Positions 33,478 through 41,454 are shown, counted from the first letter of the stretch. The stretch: DNA of 64,000 nt from an uncultured Bartonella sp. (GCA_946478665.1 CAMLCZ010000002.1:124001-188000); one strand, 5' to 3'. The notes: a model not told the origin generated them from the letters alone. Program-made: numbers and translations.

Positions 33478-33510
33478 GACGCATTTTCCCTATAATTAAG
33501 AAAATGCGTC
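33478..33510. terminator. Inverted repeat between mntH and rsmH
   Basis: An 11-bp perfect inverted repeat (GACGCATTTTC / GAAAATGCGTC) with an 11-nt AT-rich loop lies 57 nt past the mntH stop and 56 nt before rsmH. It has no T-run on either side, so it may be a weak mntH terminator or an operator for the dcw promoter. Confidence 0.5.
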
Positions 33511-33566
33511 AGTCTGCTTATCGCACAATTATGCTTAAAGAAGTGTTAGGATTATAAAATAACCAA

Positions 33567-34880
33567 TTAGGCGGCGTCCGGTATTAGCCCAAATGTCATA
33601 AATAGCAGGACAAAATTGAGAACCAGCACAATAATTGCCGATAAAATGGCGATGATCTGCGTTATCACATGATTAGCAAATTTTCCCATAATGGACTTTT
33701 TGCCGCTAAAAATAAGCAGTGCAATCATCGGTACTGGTAATGATATTGACAGAATAACCTGACTGACAACAAGTGCTTCTGTTGAATTGACACCAATGGC
33801 AACAACAATAAATGCTGGTATCATGGTAATCAACCGACGAACCCAAATAGGGATGTAAAAGCCGACAAACCCTTGCATCACCATCTGTCCAGCCATAGTT
33901 CCGACAACAGAACTGGATATACCCGACACAATCAGTGAAACAAGAAATACGGCAGCTGCACCAACGCCCAATAGAGGCGTTAAAGTATGATAGGCCTGAT
34001 CTATTTCTGCTATGTCACTATGGCTACCATGAAAGGTACTTGCTGCCATAATAACCATAGCCATATTCACCATACCAGCAATGGCAAGCGCGACAATAAC
34101 TTCACGGTTAGAATACCGCACAAGCTTTGCCCTATCACCGTCATTTTCCACCTTGGCACGTGCCTGTGTCAGGCCAGAGTGTAAATAAAGTGCATGAGGC
34201 ATAACCGTTGCACCAATAATACCGACAGAAATCAGCAAAGCATTGGCATCCGGCATTTCTGGTTTGAAAAGATGAAGGCCAGCAGCTTCCCAGTCAACCG
34301 GAGCAATAATCATTTCAATTAGGTAACAGATTCCGATGATGGAAACCAAAACACCAATCAAGATTTCGGTTGGCCGAAAACCGCGGCTATCAATCATGAG
34401 CAAGGCATAGGTAATGACAGCCGTTATTGCCATACCAATAATGAGCGGCATATTAAAGAGCAGCGCAAGACCAATTGCACCACCTAGAAACTCGGCAAGA
34501 TCAGTTGCCATTGCCGCTATTTCGCTCACAATCCACATAGCAATAACAACCGGCTTAGATAAATTGTCACGGCACAATTCAGCCAGGTTTTTGCCCGTTA
34601 CAATGCCAATTTTTGCAGACAGCGCCTGAAATAACATGGCAATAAGATTGGCTAACAGCACAACCCATAAAAGCGTATAACCATACCCAGATCCTGCCTG
34701 AATATTGGTGGCAAAATTACCCGGGTCCATATAGGCAATTGAAGCGATGACGGCTGGACCAACCATCAAAAGGATCGACCGTCCCCCCTTACGTTTCCCC
34801 GATAATACTGCAGAAATACCTTCTGAAGTCCGTTCTGTTAAGGTAGACTTTCTATAAGAATTACTATTTTGTTGAGACAT
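33567..34880 (-). CDS. mntH: Nramp family Mn2+/H+ symporter
   Basis: Inner-membrane manganese importer of the Nramp family, about eleven membrane helices, 437 residues. The metal-binding motifs are D52-P-G-N55 on helix 1 and M227-P-H229 on helix 6, and the helix 6 sequence continues ALYLHSGL as in bacterial MntH. The N-terminus has about 35 polar residues before the first helix. A Fur/Mur-like palindrome lies 13-37 nt upstream of the ATG, so it is probably repressed by manganese. Its place between rnpB and rsmH, where relatives have mraZ, points to a rearrangement. Confidence 0.93.
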   Translation of the reverse strand: MSQQNSNSYRKSTLTERTSEGISAVLSGKRKGGRSILLMVGPAVIASIAYMDPGNFATNIQAGSGYGYTLLWVVLLANLIAMLFQALSAKIGIVTGKNLAELCRDNLSKPVVIAMWIVSEIAAMATDLAEFLGGAIGLALLFNMPLIIGMAITAVITYALLMIDSRGFRPTEILIGVLVSIIGICYLIEMIIAPVDWEAAGLHLFKPEMPDANALLISVGIIGATVMPHALYLHSGLTQARAKVENDGDRAKLVRYSNREVIVALAIAGMVNMAMVIMAASTFHGSHSDIAEIDQAYHTLTPLLGVGAAAVFLVSLIVSGISSSVVGTMAGQMVMQGFVGFYIPIWVRRLITMIPAFIVVAIGVNSTEALVVSQVILSISLPVPMIALLIFSGKKSIMGKFANHVITQIIAILSAIIVLVLNFVLLFMTFGLIPDAA

Positions 34881-34892
34881 GCATCATTCTTT

Positions 34893-34917
34893 CTAAATGC
34901 GAATGATTTGCATTTAG
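34893..34917 (-). promoter_or_regulatory. Fur/Mur-type operator upstream of mntH
   Basis: The 25-nt near-perfect palindrome CTAAATGCGAAT-G-ATTTGCATTTAG, with one mismatched pair, lies immediately upstream of mntH. In Rhizobiales the Fur homologue Mur represses mntH or sitABCD through ATGC-AAT type palindromes in response to Mn2+. The assignment to Mur rather than another Fur-family repressor is inferred. Confidence 0.7.
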
Positions 34918-34995
34918 CCGCAAAATCCATGATGCGTCAATCTTTGCAAATTAAATTTTTTGTGTTCGGCTAAAATTATTTTTGTATCCAGTGAA

Positions 34996-35388
34996 AATGT
35001 CAGTTGGTCTGTAAGCCGGGTTCTGTATGGCGAAATATGCATTTCGCGTGGCAACCATTCATCTGGGACGATTGTTACCAACCGCCTCTTGCAACCTACC
35101 CGAATGACACGCCTGGAATATGGCTGCAAAACGAGTTTGCGCGTCATTCCTATTCGGTCTTGCTCCCGGTGGGGTTTACCTTGCCACAACCATTACTGGT
35201 TATGCGGTGGGCTCTTACCCCGCCTTTTCACCCTTACCCATTGACTGGGCGGTTTGTTTTCTGTGGCACTTTCCCTAGGGTCGCCCCCGCCGGACGTTAT
35301 CCGGCACCGTTATTCCGTGGAGCCCGGACTTTCCTCACTTCCCGCCTTTCGGCATTGGAAAAGCGCGGCTGCCCGACCAACTGACTTG
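34996..35388 (-). ncRNA. rnpB: RNase P RNA (type A)
   Basis: Catalytic RNA that matures tRNA 5' ends. On the minus strand the 5' arm GTCAGTTGGTC (35375-35385) pairs perfectly with the 3' arm GACCAACTGAC (34999-35009) to form P1. The universally conserved P4 strand GAGGAAAGTCCGGGCTCC maps to 35319-35336, and the 3' strand ACAGAACCCGGCTTACAGA precedes the 3' arm. The length of about 390 nt is typical. The exact ends are uncertain by several nucleotides. The position between ampD and the dcw cluster is conserved in Rhizobiales. Confidence 0.96.
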
Positions 35389-35538
35389 CGCGGTTATAAT
35401 GCAAATTCATTCAAGTGCAAACCGCTAAAGTGCCTTTATTCTAACGACACTGTGTTTAAGTCCAACGACAATAGATTTATGGAAAATTGATGATACAAAA
35501 CAACAATCCCAATTTTTAAAACCTTAGTTCAAAAAATA

Positions 35539-36309
35539 TCAGCTCAGGCTCTTTAACGTCCCTAACAAGCGGTGCAATGTATCAATTGTCGAAACATCCG
35601 CAACACCATCAATTTTTTCAGGTCTAAAATGTCGCTGGAAAGCTTCTGTTACCAGCCGCGTACGGTCATCAAAAACACCAGTAATCTCGATACCATAGCC
35701 GTATAATGCCAACATGGACTGATAGGCCTCAACAGGTCTGCCACTTTCACCACTGCTCATAAAGCGCCCACCTGCAATTGGCGCCGGTTTTACCCAATGT
35801 CCTATGCCGTTATCGTGCAAAATGCCCCATGGAAATTTTTCTCCCGGGTCTGTTTTACGATGAGGTGCAATATCGGAATGACCAAGAACATATCGTTGTT
35901 CAATACTGTAACGATCAATAATTGATCGACAAAGCTTTATAACAACATTTATCTGTTTTTCAGGAAAATCCGGCCAATCCAACAAAGGGCCACCATTCAC
36001 AATTTCTATTCCAATCGAATTGGAATTAATATCGGTGATGCCGCCCCAAAAGCTCTCGCCAGCATGCCAAGCGCGATATTTTTCACCAACCATTTGCACC
36101 ACTGTGCCGTCTTCCCGCACGACATAATGCGCAGATACCTTGGATTCTGGTGTTTCTAACAATTTTTCAGCCGCTTCCGCATTTTCCATGCCCGTATAAT
36201 GAAGAATAAGAAAACGCGGCTTAACGTCATCTTTCCTTATCTCATAATTGGGTGATGGACGAACGATTGCTCCTTCAAAGTCCGGTTTGAAACTATTGCC
36301 AGCCGTCAT
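35539..36309 (-). CDS. ampD: AmpD-type N-acetylmuramoyl-L-alanine amidase
   Basis: Zinc amidase cleaving the bond between N-acetylmuramic acid (or anhydro-MurNAc) and L-Ala during peptidoglycan recycling. The Amidase_2 domain covers about 15-165 with zinc ligands H37 (LILHYTGM), H144 (LGHSDIAPHR) and D154 (KTDPGEKFPWG). A peptidoglycan-binding domain occupies about 190-250 (YQSMLALYGYGIEITGVFD). The added wall-binding domain makes this closer to AmiD-like proteins than to E. coli AmpD, but no signal peptide is visible, so cytosolic recycling is likeliest. It overlaps the upstream TerB-DnaJ gene by 4 bp. Confidence 0.88.
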   Translation of the reverse strand: MTAGNSFKPDFEGAIVRPSPNYEIRKDDVKPRFLILHYTGMENAEAAEKLLETPESKVSAHYVVREDGTVVQMVGEKYRAWHAGESFWGGITDINSNSIGIEIVNGGPLLDWPDFPEKQINVVIKLCRSIIDRYSIEQRYVLGHSDIAPHRKTDPGEKFPWGILHDNGIGHWVKPAPIAGGRFMSSGESGRPVEAYQSMLALYGYGIEITGVFDDRTRLVTEAFQRHFRPEKIDGVADVSTIDTLHRLLGTLKSLS

Positions 36310-37016
36310 ACTGTTAACTCCTCACGCACAATTGCCCACGCATCGTTGATTGCAGCCAACCTTTCATTGGCAATTGCCAGAAATTCTTTTGGTAGTCCTC
36401 TTGCAATGACGCGATCGGGATGATGTTCACGCACCAATTCATAATATCTATTACGTGCATCGGCAAAACTTGTACCTCTTTTAATCCCCAAAACAAGCCA
36501 AGGGTCGGCTATACCTGTAACAACGTGACGTGCGCACAAAGCATCAAATTGTTTTTGTGAAAATCCGAATATCCTAGCAACCTGCCAAAGAAATTCGAGT
36601 TCATTTTCATGAACCATTCCGTCAGATTTGGCGATATAAAACAAGCCATCAAGCACATCTTCCAGAAGTTTTCCCTGACAATTCGACTCCTGACAAAGCC
36701 GATATAGCCGCTCAGCATAAATATCGAAACCTGCAACATCCTGCTTTGCAAGGTTATAAAGCCGCTCAACATTGCGTATTTCGTGCTGAGGCACCGAAAA
36801 AATTTGATAAAATGCTTTGACTTCTGCGTCGCTAACAACACCATCTGCCTTTGCCATTTTGGCTGAAAGGGCAATCATGGCGACAGAAAATGCAACTTGG
36901 CGGCGTGTTTCCGGGTCGCCCTCAAAAAGTGTCCGCACACGCTCAATAACAGCTGTAAAAACCTCGCTGGCAACGCTGCCGATAAGTTGTCCAATGCGCG
37001 TCCATAAAGAAGACAT
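36306..37016 (-). CDS. TerB-DnaJ (DjlA-like) co-chaperone
   Basis: A 236-residue protein with a TerB-like helical domain (about 45-165, SVAMIALSAKMAKADGVVSD) and a C-terminal J domain with HPD at 199-201, ending EFLAIANERLAAINDAW. The architecture is that of DjlA, a DnaK co-chaperone, though the usual N-terminal membrane anchor is weak here: residues 1-25 are only moderately hydrophobic. It is coupled to ampD by a 4-bp overlap, a pairing common in Rhizobiales. Confidence 0.85.
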   Translation of the reverse strand: MSSLWTRIGQLIGSVASEVFTAVIERVRTLFEGDPETRRQVAFSVAMIALSAKMAKADGVVSDAEVKAFYQIFSVPQHEIRNVERLYNLAKQDVAGFDIYAERLYRLCQESNCQGKLLEDVLDGLFYIAKSDGMVHENELEFLWQVARIFGFSQKQFDALCARHVVTGIADPWLVLGIKRGTSFADARNRYYELVREHHPDRVIARGLPKEFLAIANERLAAINDAWAIVREELTV

Positions 37017-37037
37017 TCAAGTTTCCCCACAAAACAT

Positions 37038-37088
37038 GTCTATTTTTATCCGGTCAATTTCTAGCCGGTCTATTTTTATCTGGTCAAT
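37038..37088. repeat. Two 30-bp-period tandem repeats
   Basis: The 21-nt string GTCTATTTTTATC(C/T)GGTCAAT occurs at 37038-37058 and again at 37068-37088 with a 30-bp period and one mismatch, in the gap upstream of the TerB-DnaJ gene. Confidence 0.85.
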
Positions 37089-37133
37089 GCCTCGCGTTAA
37101 ACAACAAGGTATTAAATAAACGTAGCCTAACAA

Positions 37134-37187
37134 TGTTGGCATTTGTAACAATGTCAGCTTTGTTGACATTTGTAACAATGTCAGCTT
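37134..37187. repeat. Two 27-bp tandem repeats
   Basis: Copies at 37134-37160 and 37161-37187 differ at one position; each reads TGTTG(G/A)CATTTGTAACAA followed by TGTCAGCTT. ACATTTGTAACAATGT-like symmetry within the unit could form a small hairpin. The repeat lies 13 bp from the stop of the leftward 116-residue gene. Confidence 0.88.
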
Positions 37188-37200
37188 TTAACGCCGATAT

Positions 37201-37551
37201 TTATTGACCTGCATCGACGGTTGAAGGACGATGCATAGCATCATTACCCACTTTTCCAGCTTTCTTGGCAAAAGCGTCTGCCTGCTCTTCAGTTTGTCCA
37301 CTAGCCAAGGCTGCGGCCTTGGCATCTTCCATCAATTTATTGACGACTTGCTGTTTTTGTTCTTCGGTCATATTGGACGGTGTCAGTGGAGCATCAGGGA
37401 TAGATAATGCTGCTCCTTCTGGCAAAGTATTGCCATCAACACCTTTGGTTCCACCGCCAACAAAACTGGTATATGCCCATTTTATCGCTAAAATAAGCAG
37501 GATAAGGATGATGACGAGTATGATAATACGGCCCCAACGAAGTCTTTTCAT
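37201..37551 (-). CDS. Small membrane-anchored protein of unknown function
   Basis: A 116-residue protein with a basic start (MKRLRWGR), one strong membrane helix (about residues 8-29, rich in I and L) and a polar periplasmic or cytoplasmic tail. The tail includes an EEQKQQVVNKLMEDAKAAAL helix and an Ala-rich segment likely to be coiled. No family was recognised. Codon use looks like its neighbours, and the frame is intact with a sensible start. It is transcribed divergently from the GH25 gene. Confidence 0.7.
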   Translation of the reverse strand: MKRLRWGRIIILVIILILLILAIKWAYTSFVGGGTKGVDGNTLPEGAALSIPDAPLTPSNMTEEQKQQVVNKLMEDAKAAALASGQTEEQADAFAKKAGKVGNDAMHRPSTVDAGQ

Positions 37552-37641
37552 ATTTTTTCCCGAATATTTTTCATTTATATGCCATTAATTTACTATTTTT
37601 AGCAATGGTCGCCACAAACATCTTATCCAAGAGGGTTTCAA

Positions 37642-38472
37642 TTGTCTTTAAGAAATAGTGCTACAACAATAATGCGTCAAACCATATTACTTTCCGTTTT
37701 ATCTTTTTGTCTCGCTTCGTGTTCAGCCGTATCATACGATTTTGCCGATTTGGTGCCCCCTTCGGGAACCACACCCAAAGGTCCCATCAACGCACCGCGT
37801 TTTCAAGATAGCAAGCCGCATGATTGGGCAAAACTAACACCGTGGCACTACCCTATTCATGGAACCGATGTATCAAAATACCAAAGAGATATCGACTGGG
37901 CTTCGGTGAAAGGGAGTGGCATTTCCTTTGCTTTCATAAAAGCAACGGAAGGCGGTGACCGTGTTGATGATAATTTTATTCATAATTGGAACGGCACCAA
38001 AGAAATTGGCATGCCGAGAGGCGCATACCACTTTTATTATTACTGCCGCTCGGCCAGCGATCAGGCAAAATGGTACATACGCAATGTGCCCAAAGACCCT
38101 TCTGCCCTGCCGCCCGTTCTTGACATGGAGTGGAATGATTCTTCGCCAACGTGTAAAATCCGCCCGCCAGCAGAAACTGTGCGCAGCGAAATGCAGGTTT
38201 TCCTTTCCATGGTTGAAAAGCACTACGGAAAAAAACCGATTATTTATACAACAGTCGATTTTTTTGACCGTAACAACCTATCGCAAATGAAAGGTTATAT
38301 CTTCTGGCTACGCTCAGTTGCTGGACACCCTCAAGAAAAATATGGACCACATCCTTGGATGTTCTGGCAATATACTGGTACCGGCCGCATACCCGGTATC
38401 AATGGTGATTCCGATATCAATGTTTTTTATGGTAGCCGTGAAGAGTGGAAACGTTTTGTATCGTCCAACTGA
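37642..38472 (+). CDS. GH25 (lysozyme-like) lipoprotein
   Basis: Predicted N-acetylmuramidase of glycoside hydrolase family 25 acting on peptidoglycan. The GH25 signatures are HGTDVSKYQ with D76, ISFAFIKATEGGDRVDDNF, GAYHFYYYC and the catalytic pair D161 and E163 in PPVLDMEWND. The lipobox CLASC (Cys 27) suggests outer-membrane attachment. The start used is a TTG at 37642 with GAGGG six bases upstream. The ATG at 37672 gives a shorter, tidier signal sequence but lacks a visible ribosome-binding site. The full length is 276. The next gene, a lytic transglycosylase, also acts on the wall. Confidence 0.88.
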   Translation: MSLRNSATTIMRQTILLSVLSFCLASCSAVSYDFADLVPPSGTTPKGPINAPRFQDSKPHDWAKLTPWHYPIHGTDVSKYQRDIDWASVKGSGISFAFIKATEGGDRVDDNFIHNWNGTKEIGMPRGAYHFYYYCRSASDQAKWYIRNVPKDPSALPPVLDMEWNDSSPTCKIRPPAETVRSEMQVFLSMVEKHYGKKPIIYTTVDFFDRNNLSQMKGYIFWLRSVAGHPQEKYGPHPWMFWQYTGTGRIPGINGDSDINVFYGSREEWKRFVSSN

Positions 38473-38590
38473 TAGTTTTACTGAAAACTTTACTTAAGAA
38501 CAGTGCAACGCTTAACGCTGCCTCTTTATTTATCAAACAAAATAGTACAAGACTTGTTTAACATTTTAACCTGCAGGGAATTAGAATACG

Positions 38591-39844
38591 ATGGTCAAAA
38601 TAAGAAAAGCAATTCTGGCAGCATCAACAGTATTGTTTGCTACGGCATTCTTTTCACCGTTAAACGCAGAAGAGAATAAAGCCATTTCAGCAGATGCAGC
38701 AGTTGACAGTGCTGCCGCAGAAGCAGCAAAAAAAGCTTGTAATGCACCTTTGGATGTCTTTATGAATGGTGTTGCTGAAGAGGCAAAACAGGCTGGTGTC
38801 AGTGAAAAATCAATCGAGCAACTTAAAACTGCAAAGATTGATCCGAAAGTATTGGCCAGAGATAATTCGCAAGCAATATTCAATTTGACATTTGCTGACT
38901 TTGCCAAACGTGTCATTCCAGAAGCACGATTGAAAAAAGGCAAGGAAAACCTGCAAAAATATGCCGATATATTTGCAAAAGCCGAAGAAAAATACGGTGT
39001 TCCAGGTCCTGTTATTGCCGCTTTTTGGGGATTAGAGACCGATTATGGCGCAGTTCAAGGCAATTTCAATACACTAAACGCATTGTTCACATTGTCGCAT
39101 GATTGCCGTCGCCCCGAATTATTCCGACCACAACTTATCTCACTGCTTAAACTATTTGACCAAGGAGTTGTCAATTCGCAAACAACAGGCGCGTGGGCTG
39201 GCGAAATAGGACAGATGCAGCTTCTGCCTAAAGATTATCTTGAACGCGGTGTTGATGGTGATGGTGACGGGAAAATTGACCTGAAGGGTTCTGTTGCTGA
39301 TGCTGTTATGACCACAGCGCGTATGTTGAGTGAACTTGGCTGGAAACGTGGCGAACCATGGCTGGAAGAAGTGCGTGTAACACGTGATGATTTGCCATGG
39401 CAGGAAGCGATCCGTACCAATAGAAAACCACATTCACAATGGACCGAATGGGGTGTTACAGGTCTCAACGGTCCTCTTGGTGCTGATAATGGCGATGCTT
39501 CACTGATGTTGCCAATGGGGCGCAAAGGACCAGCTTTTCTGACCTATGACAATTTCGATATTTTTGTCGAATGGAATAAGTCTATCGTTTACGCCACAAC
39601 AGTTGCCTATTTTGCAGCACGGTTAAATGGCGCACCTGCATTTGAACTTGGCAATCCTGATCCTGGTCTGAGCACTGAGGATATGAGACAACTTCAGCAG
39701 AAACTCGCTGAACATGGCCATGATATGGGTAAAATTGACGGTGTTTATGGCATATTGACGCGCGATGCTGTGCGCACAGAACAGCAAAGATTGGGTTTAC
39801 CAGCAGATTCATGGCCAACAAAAGAGCTACTCGATAAACTCTGA
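38591..39844 (+). CDS. Lytic murein transglycosylase, MltB family
   Basis: Exported SLT_2-type transglycosylase cleaving glycan strands to 1,6-anhydro ends. The signal peptide (about 1-26, ending LNAEE) is followed by the catalytic domain with E149 in FWGLETDYG, GAWAGEIGQMQLLPKDYLERG, and VDGDGDGKIDLKGSVADA. A C-terminal peptidoglycan-binding domain (about 355-417) carries LQQKLAEHGHDMGKIDGVYG and ends LPADSWPTKELL. The length is 417. It is followed by an intrinsic terminator. Confidence 0.93.
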   Translation: MVKIRKAILAASTVLFATAFFSPLNAEENKAISADAAVDSAAAEAAKKACNAPLDVFMNGVAEEAKQAGVSEKSIEQLKTAKIDPKVLARDNSQAIFNLTFADFAKRVIPEARLKKGKENLQKYADIFAKAEEKYGVPGPVIAAFWGLETDYGAVQGNFNTLNALFTLSHDCRRPELFRPQLISLLKLFDQGVVNSQTTGAWAGEIGQMQLLPKDYLERGVDGDGDGKIDLKGSVADAVMTTARMLSELGWKRGEPWLEEVRVTRDDLPWQEAIRTNRKPHSQWTEWGVTGLNGPLGADNGDASLMLPMGRKGPAFLTYDNFDIFVEWNKSIVYATTVAYFAARLNGAPAFELGNPDPGLSTEDMRQLQQKLAEHGHDMGKIDGVYGILTRDAVRTEQQRLGLPADSWPTKELLDKL

Positions 39845-39873
39845 AATATTTTGAAAAATATATTGATCGAATA

Positions 39874-39898
39874 AAAGTAGACTTTCGTCTGCTTTTTT
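39874..39898 (+). terminator. Intrinsic terminator of the MltB-type gene
   Basis: A 7-bp stem AGTAGAC / GTCTGCT with a TTTC loop (one G-T pair) is followed directly by six T residues on the plus strand, 30 nt past the stop. Confidence 0.85.
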
Positions 39899-39941
39899 CA
39901 TTTTCTACTTTTCAGGATGAATAAATAAGTTTAATAATAAA

Positions 39942-39970
39942 GCCCGATTAGAGAAATTCTCTAATCGGGC
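39942..39970 (-). terminator. Strong intrinsic terminator facing leftward
   Basis: A perfect 14-bp inverted repeat (GCCCGATTAGAGAA / TTCTCTAATCGGGC) is separated by a single base. Read on the minus strand it is followed by TTTATTATTAAAC. It lies 6 nt after the stop of the small minus-strand frame at 39977 and cannot serve the plus-strand gene, which has its own terminator. This implies a leftward transcript here. Confidence 0.75.
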
Positions 39971-39976
39971 CACCGG

Positions 39977-40198
39977 TCACGGGAAAACCTCGCGGGGGGT
40001 CTCAGTTTCCCTGGCCAGTTTAAGGGGTACTGGTTCTTCGTCTGAAACAGTAAGTCTGGTATGATTTATTTTTACCCCGATAACAAGTGATGAATGGCAA
40101 GGAATGGGCTTAACGGCTCTATTCCTAGCCCATCTTGTCGTAATATGATGAAAACATGGAAATTTCGTCCCAATATGGCGCACACTTCCTATATTCAT
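39977..40198 (-). CDS. Possible small protein or structured RNA, unknown
   Basis: A 73-codon frame from the ATG at 40198 (or 76 codons from a GTG at 40207) ends 6 nt before a strong terminator. The product is basic and polar, without a membrane segment, and matches no family I recognise; its C-terminal part contains VPLKLARETETPREVFP. The ribosome-binding site is poor (GGGA too close to the ATG). The base composition is more GC-rich than its surroundings near the 3' end. A terminator with no other gene in front of it argues for a transcript; whether it codes or acts as RNA is open. Confidence 0.4.
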   Translation of the reverse strand: MNIGSVRHIGTKFPCFHHITTRWARNRAVKPIPCHSSLVIGVKINHTRLTVSDEEPVPLKLARETETPREVFP

Positions 40199-40378
40199 GT
40201 TTCCCACTTGCTGTTTTTATGATTCTTATTGGCAAAAATTGCCCATAAGTGATTCATTTGACATTAAAGCACTGGGGATGACCAACCTTTATGCCGCAAA
40301 AACAAAAAAGATGGGCTTGAGGTGCTGAATTCAAAACGACTCTCGTGAAAATAAAGCTGCAAAACACGCTATCGTTAA

Positions 40379-40736
40379 CAAGATAACGGATAAGACGACA
40401 TTAAACGCTTATGGGGTTGCATAAAACGCTTGTGGAATTGCACAAGACTACGTGTGACAGTCCCTGAACAATATATGTAACAGCGCCTGAAAAGAGATCG
40501 GCTGTTCTCAACCAATGCATAGAAAGCTAAAGGTCATTGCGCCACTATCTATAAAATGCGTCGTTGCCGCAGTGTAACAAGCACCATTGCCACAATGTAA
40601 CAAACACGATTGGGTGTTAAAGAGGTGATCTGCGTTGGTTTAAAAAGCCCTACCGTTACGTCCAAGCTTCATGCCCAGTTTATTAAAGCACGATGCCTAA
40701 ATCTGCCCTTATTTTCCGTGTCAGGCTTTTTGCGAG
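40379..40736. repeat. Direct repeat copy 1, with a yjbR-like gene tail remnant
   Basis: About 355 bp nearly matching 40789-41144 with a shift of roughly 410 bp and small indels. Its right end, read on the minus strand, still encodes AKSLTRKIRADLGIVL and a stop, the last residues of the YjbR-like protein with one substitution. Its left part begins near AAGATAACGGATAAGACGAC. Confidence 0.88.
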
Positions 40737-40788
40737 GTATTTCCTAAGATTTTCTATCAATACCGATGCATCTAAAAAACAGTATGTA

Positions 40789-41144
40789 GCAAGATAAATG
40801 ATAAGACGACATTAAACGCTTATGGGGTTGCATAAAATGCTTGTGGAGTTGCACAAGACTACGTGTGACAGCCCCTAAACAATATATGTAACAGCACCTG
40901 AAAAGAGATTGTTTTCTCAACCAACAATAGCAACCTGAAGACCATTGCGCTACTGTCTATAAAATGCGCCATTGCCGCAGTGTAACAAGCACGATTGCCA
41001 CAGTGTAACAAACACGATTGGGTGTTAGAGAGGTGATCTGCGTTGGTTTTAAAGAACTTTAGCATCATGTCCAAGCTTCATGCCCAATTTATTAAAGGAC
41101 GATGCCTAAATCTGCCCTTATTTGTCGTGTCAGACTTTTTGCGA
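40789..41144. repeat. Direct repeat copy 2, overlapping the yjbR-like gene end
   Basis: This copy is continuous with the intact YjbR-like gene and is therefore the probable source of copy 1. It shares GATAAGACGACATTAAACGC, CTTATGGGGTTGCATAAAA and TACGTGTGACAG with copy 1. Confidence 0.88.
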
Positions 41145-41454
41145 CTATTTTATATGACTGAGCAATATAAAGACGAAGGTCATCATCACTCAACAAGGAC
41201 CCATTATCGACAGCCAACCATGTTCCCCGCATATAAGGTGCACGTCGAATCCCTTCTTGCATAATCATCATTTCATAACTTGCCTGATTTGCTTTAAAGA
41301 TAAGCTTATTTCGCCATAAACCTTTCGGATTGCCCACTGCCGCAAAAAATCGTGGCCCCACTTTGGCAACACACGCCTCCCACTGATAATGAAGTGTTCC
41401 GCCCGTAAAGGTTAGAATATACCGTTCAAATTCCGCACGGTCATACAGCGTCAT
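41092..41454 (-). CDS. MmcQ/YjbR family protein
   Basis: A 120-residue protein of the YjbR (MmcQ) family, a CyaY-like fold sometimes annotated as DNA-binding; its role is unknown. The start used is the ATG at 41454 (MTLYDRAEFERY), overlapping the metF stop by 14 bp. The longer frame from 41574 runs through metF and is discarded. WEACVAKVGPRFFAAVG, KLIFKANQASYEMM, RRAPYMRGTWLAVDN and LLSDDDLRLYIAQSYKIVAKSL fit the family in order. It is co-transcribed with metF. The gene end is duplicated upstream at 40379-40736. Confidence 0.82.
   Translation of the reverse strand: MTLYDRAEFERYILTFTGGTLHYQWEACVAKVGPRFFAAVGNPKGLWRNKLIFKANQASYEMMIMQEGIRRAPYMRGTWLAVDNGSLLSDDDLRLYIAQSYKIVAKSLTRQIRADLGIVL

Larger units (their letters stand above)
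39845..41091. other. 1.2-kb low-gene region with duplications
   Basis: Apart from two terminators and one possible small gene, this stretch holds no convincing coding frame. Most of its right half is two diverged copies of a roughly 355-bp sequence. Both contain TGTAACA-rich short motifs (AGTGTAACAAGCAC and similar). Confidence 0.7.

Noticed and set aside
33489-33494. TATAAT-like -10 box in the loop of the mntH-rsmH inverted repeat
   Set aside because: It points away from rsmH and towards the mntH 3' end, and no -35 partner is visible.
40859-41074. 71-codon minus-strand frame inside the direct repeat
   Set aside because: It has no start signal, no recognisable family and no equivalent intact frame in the other copy of the repeat.
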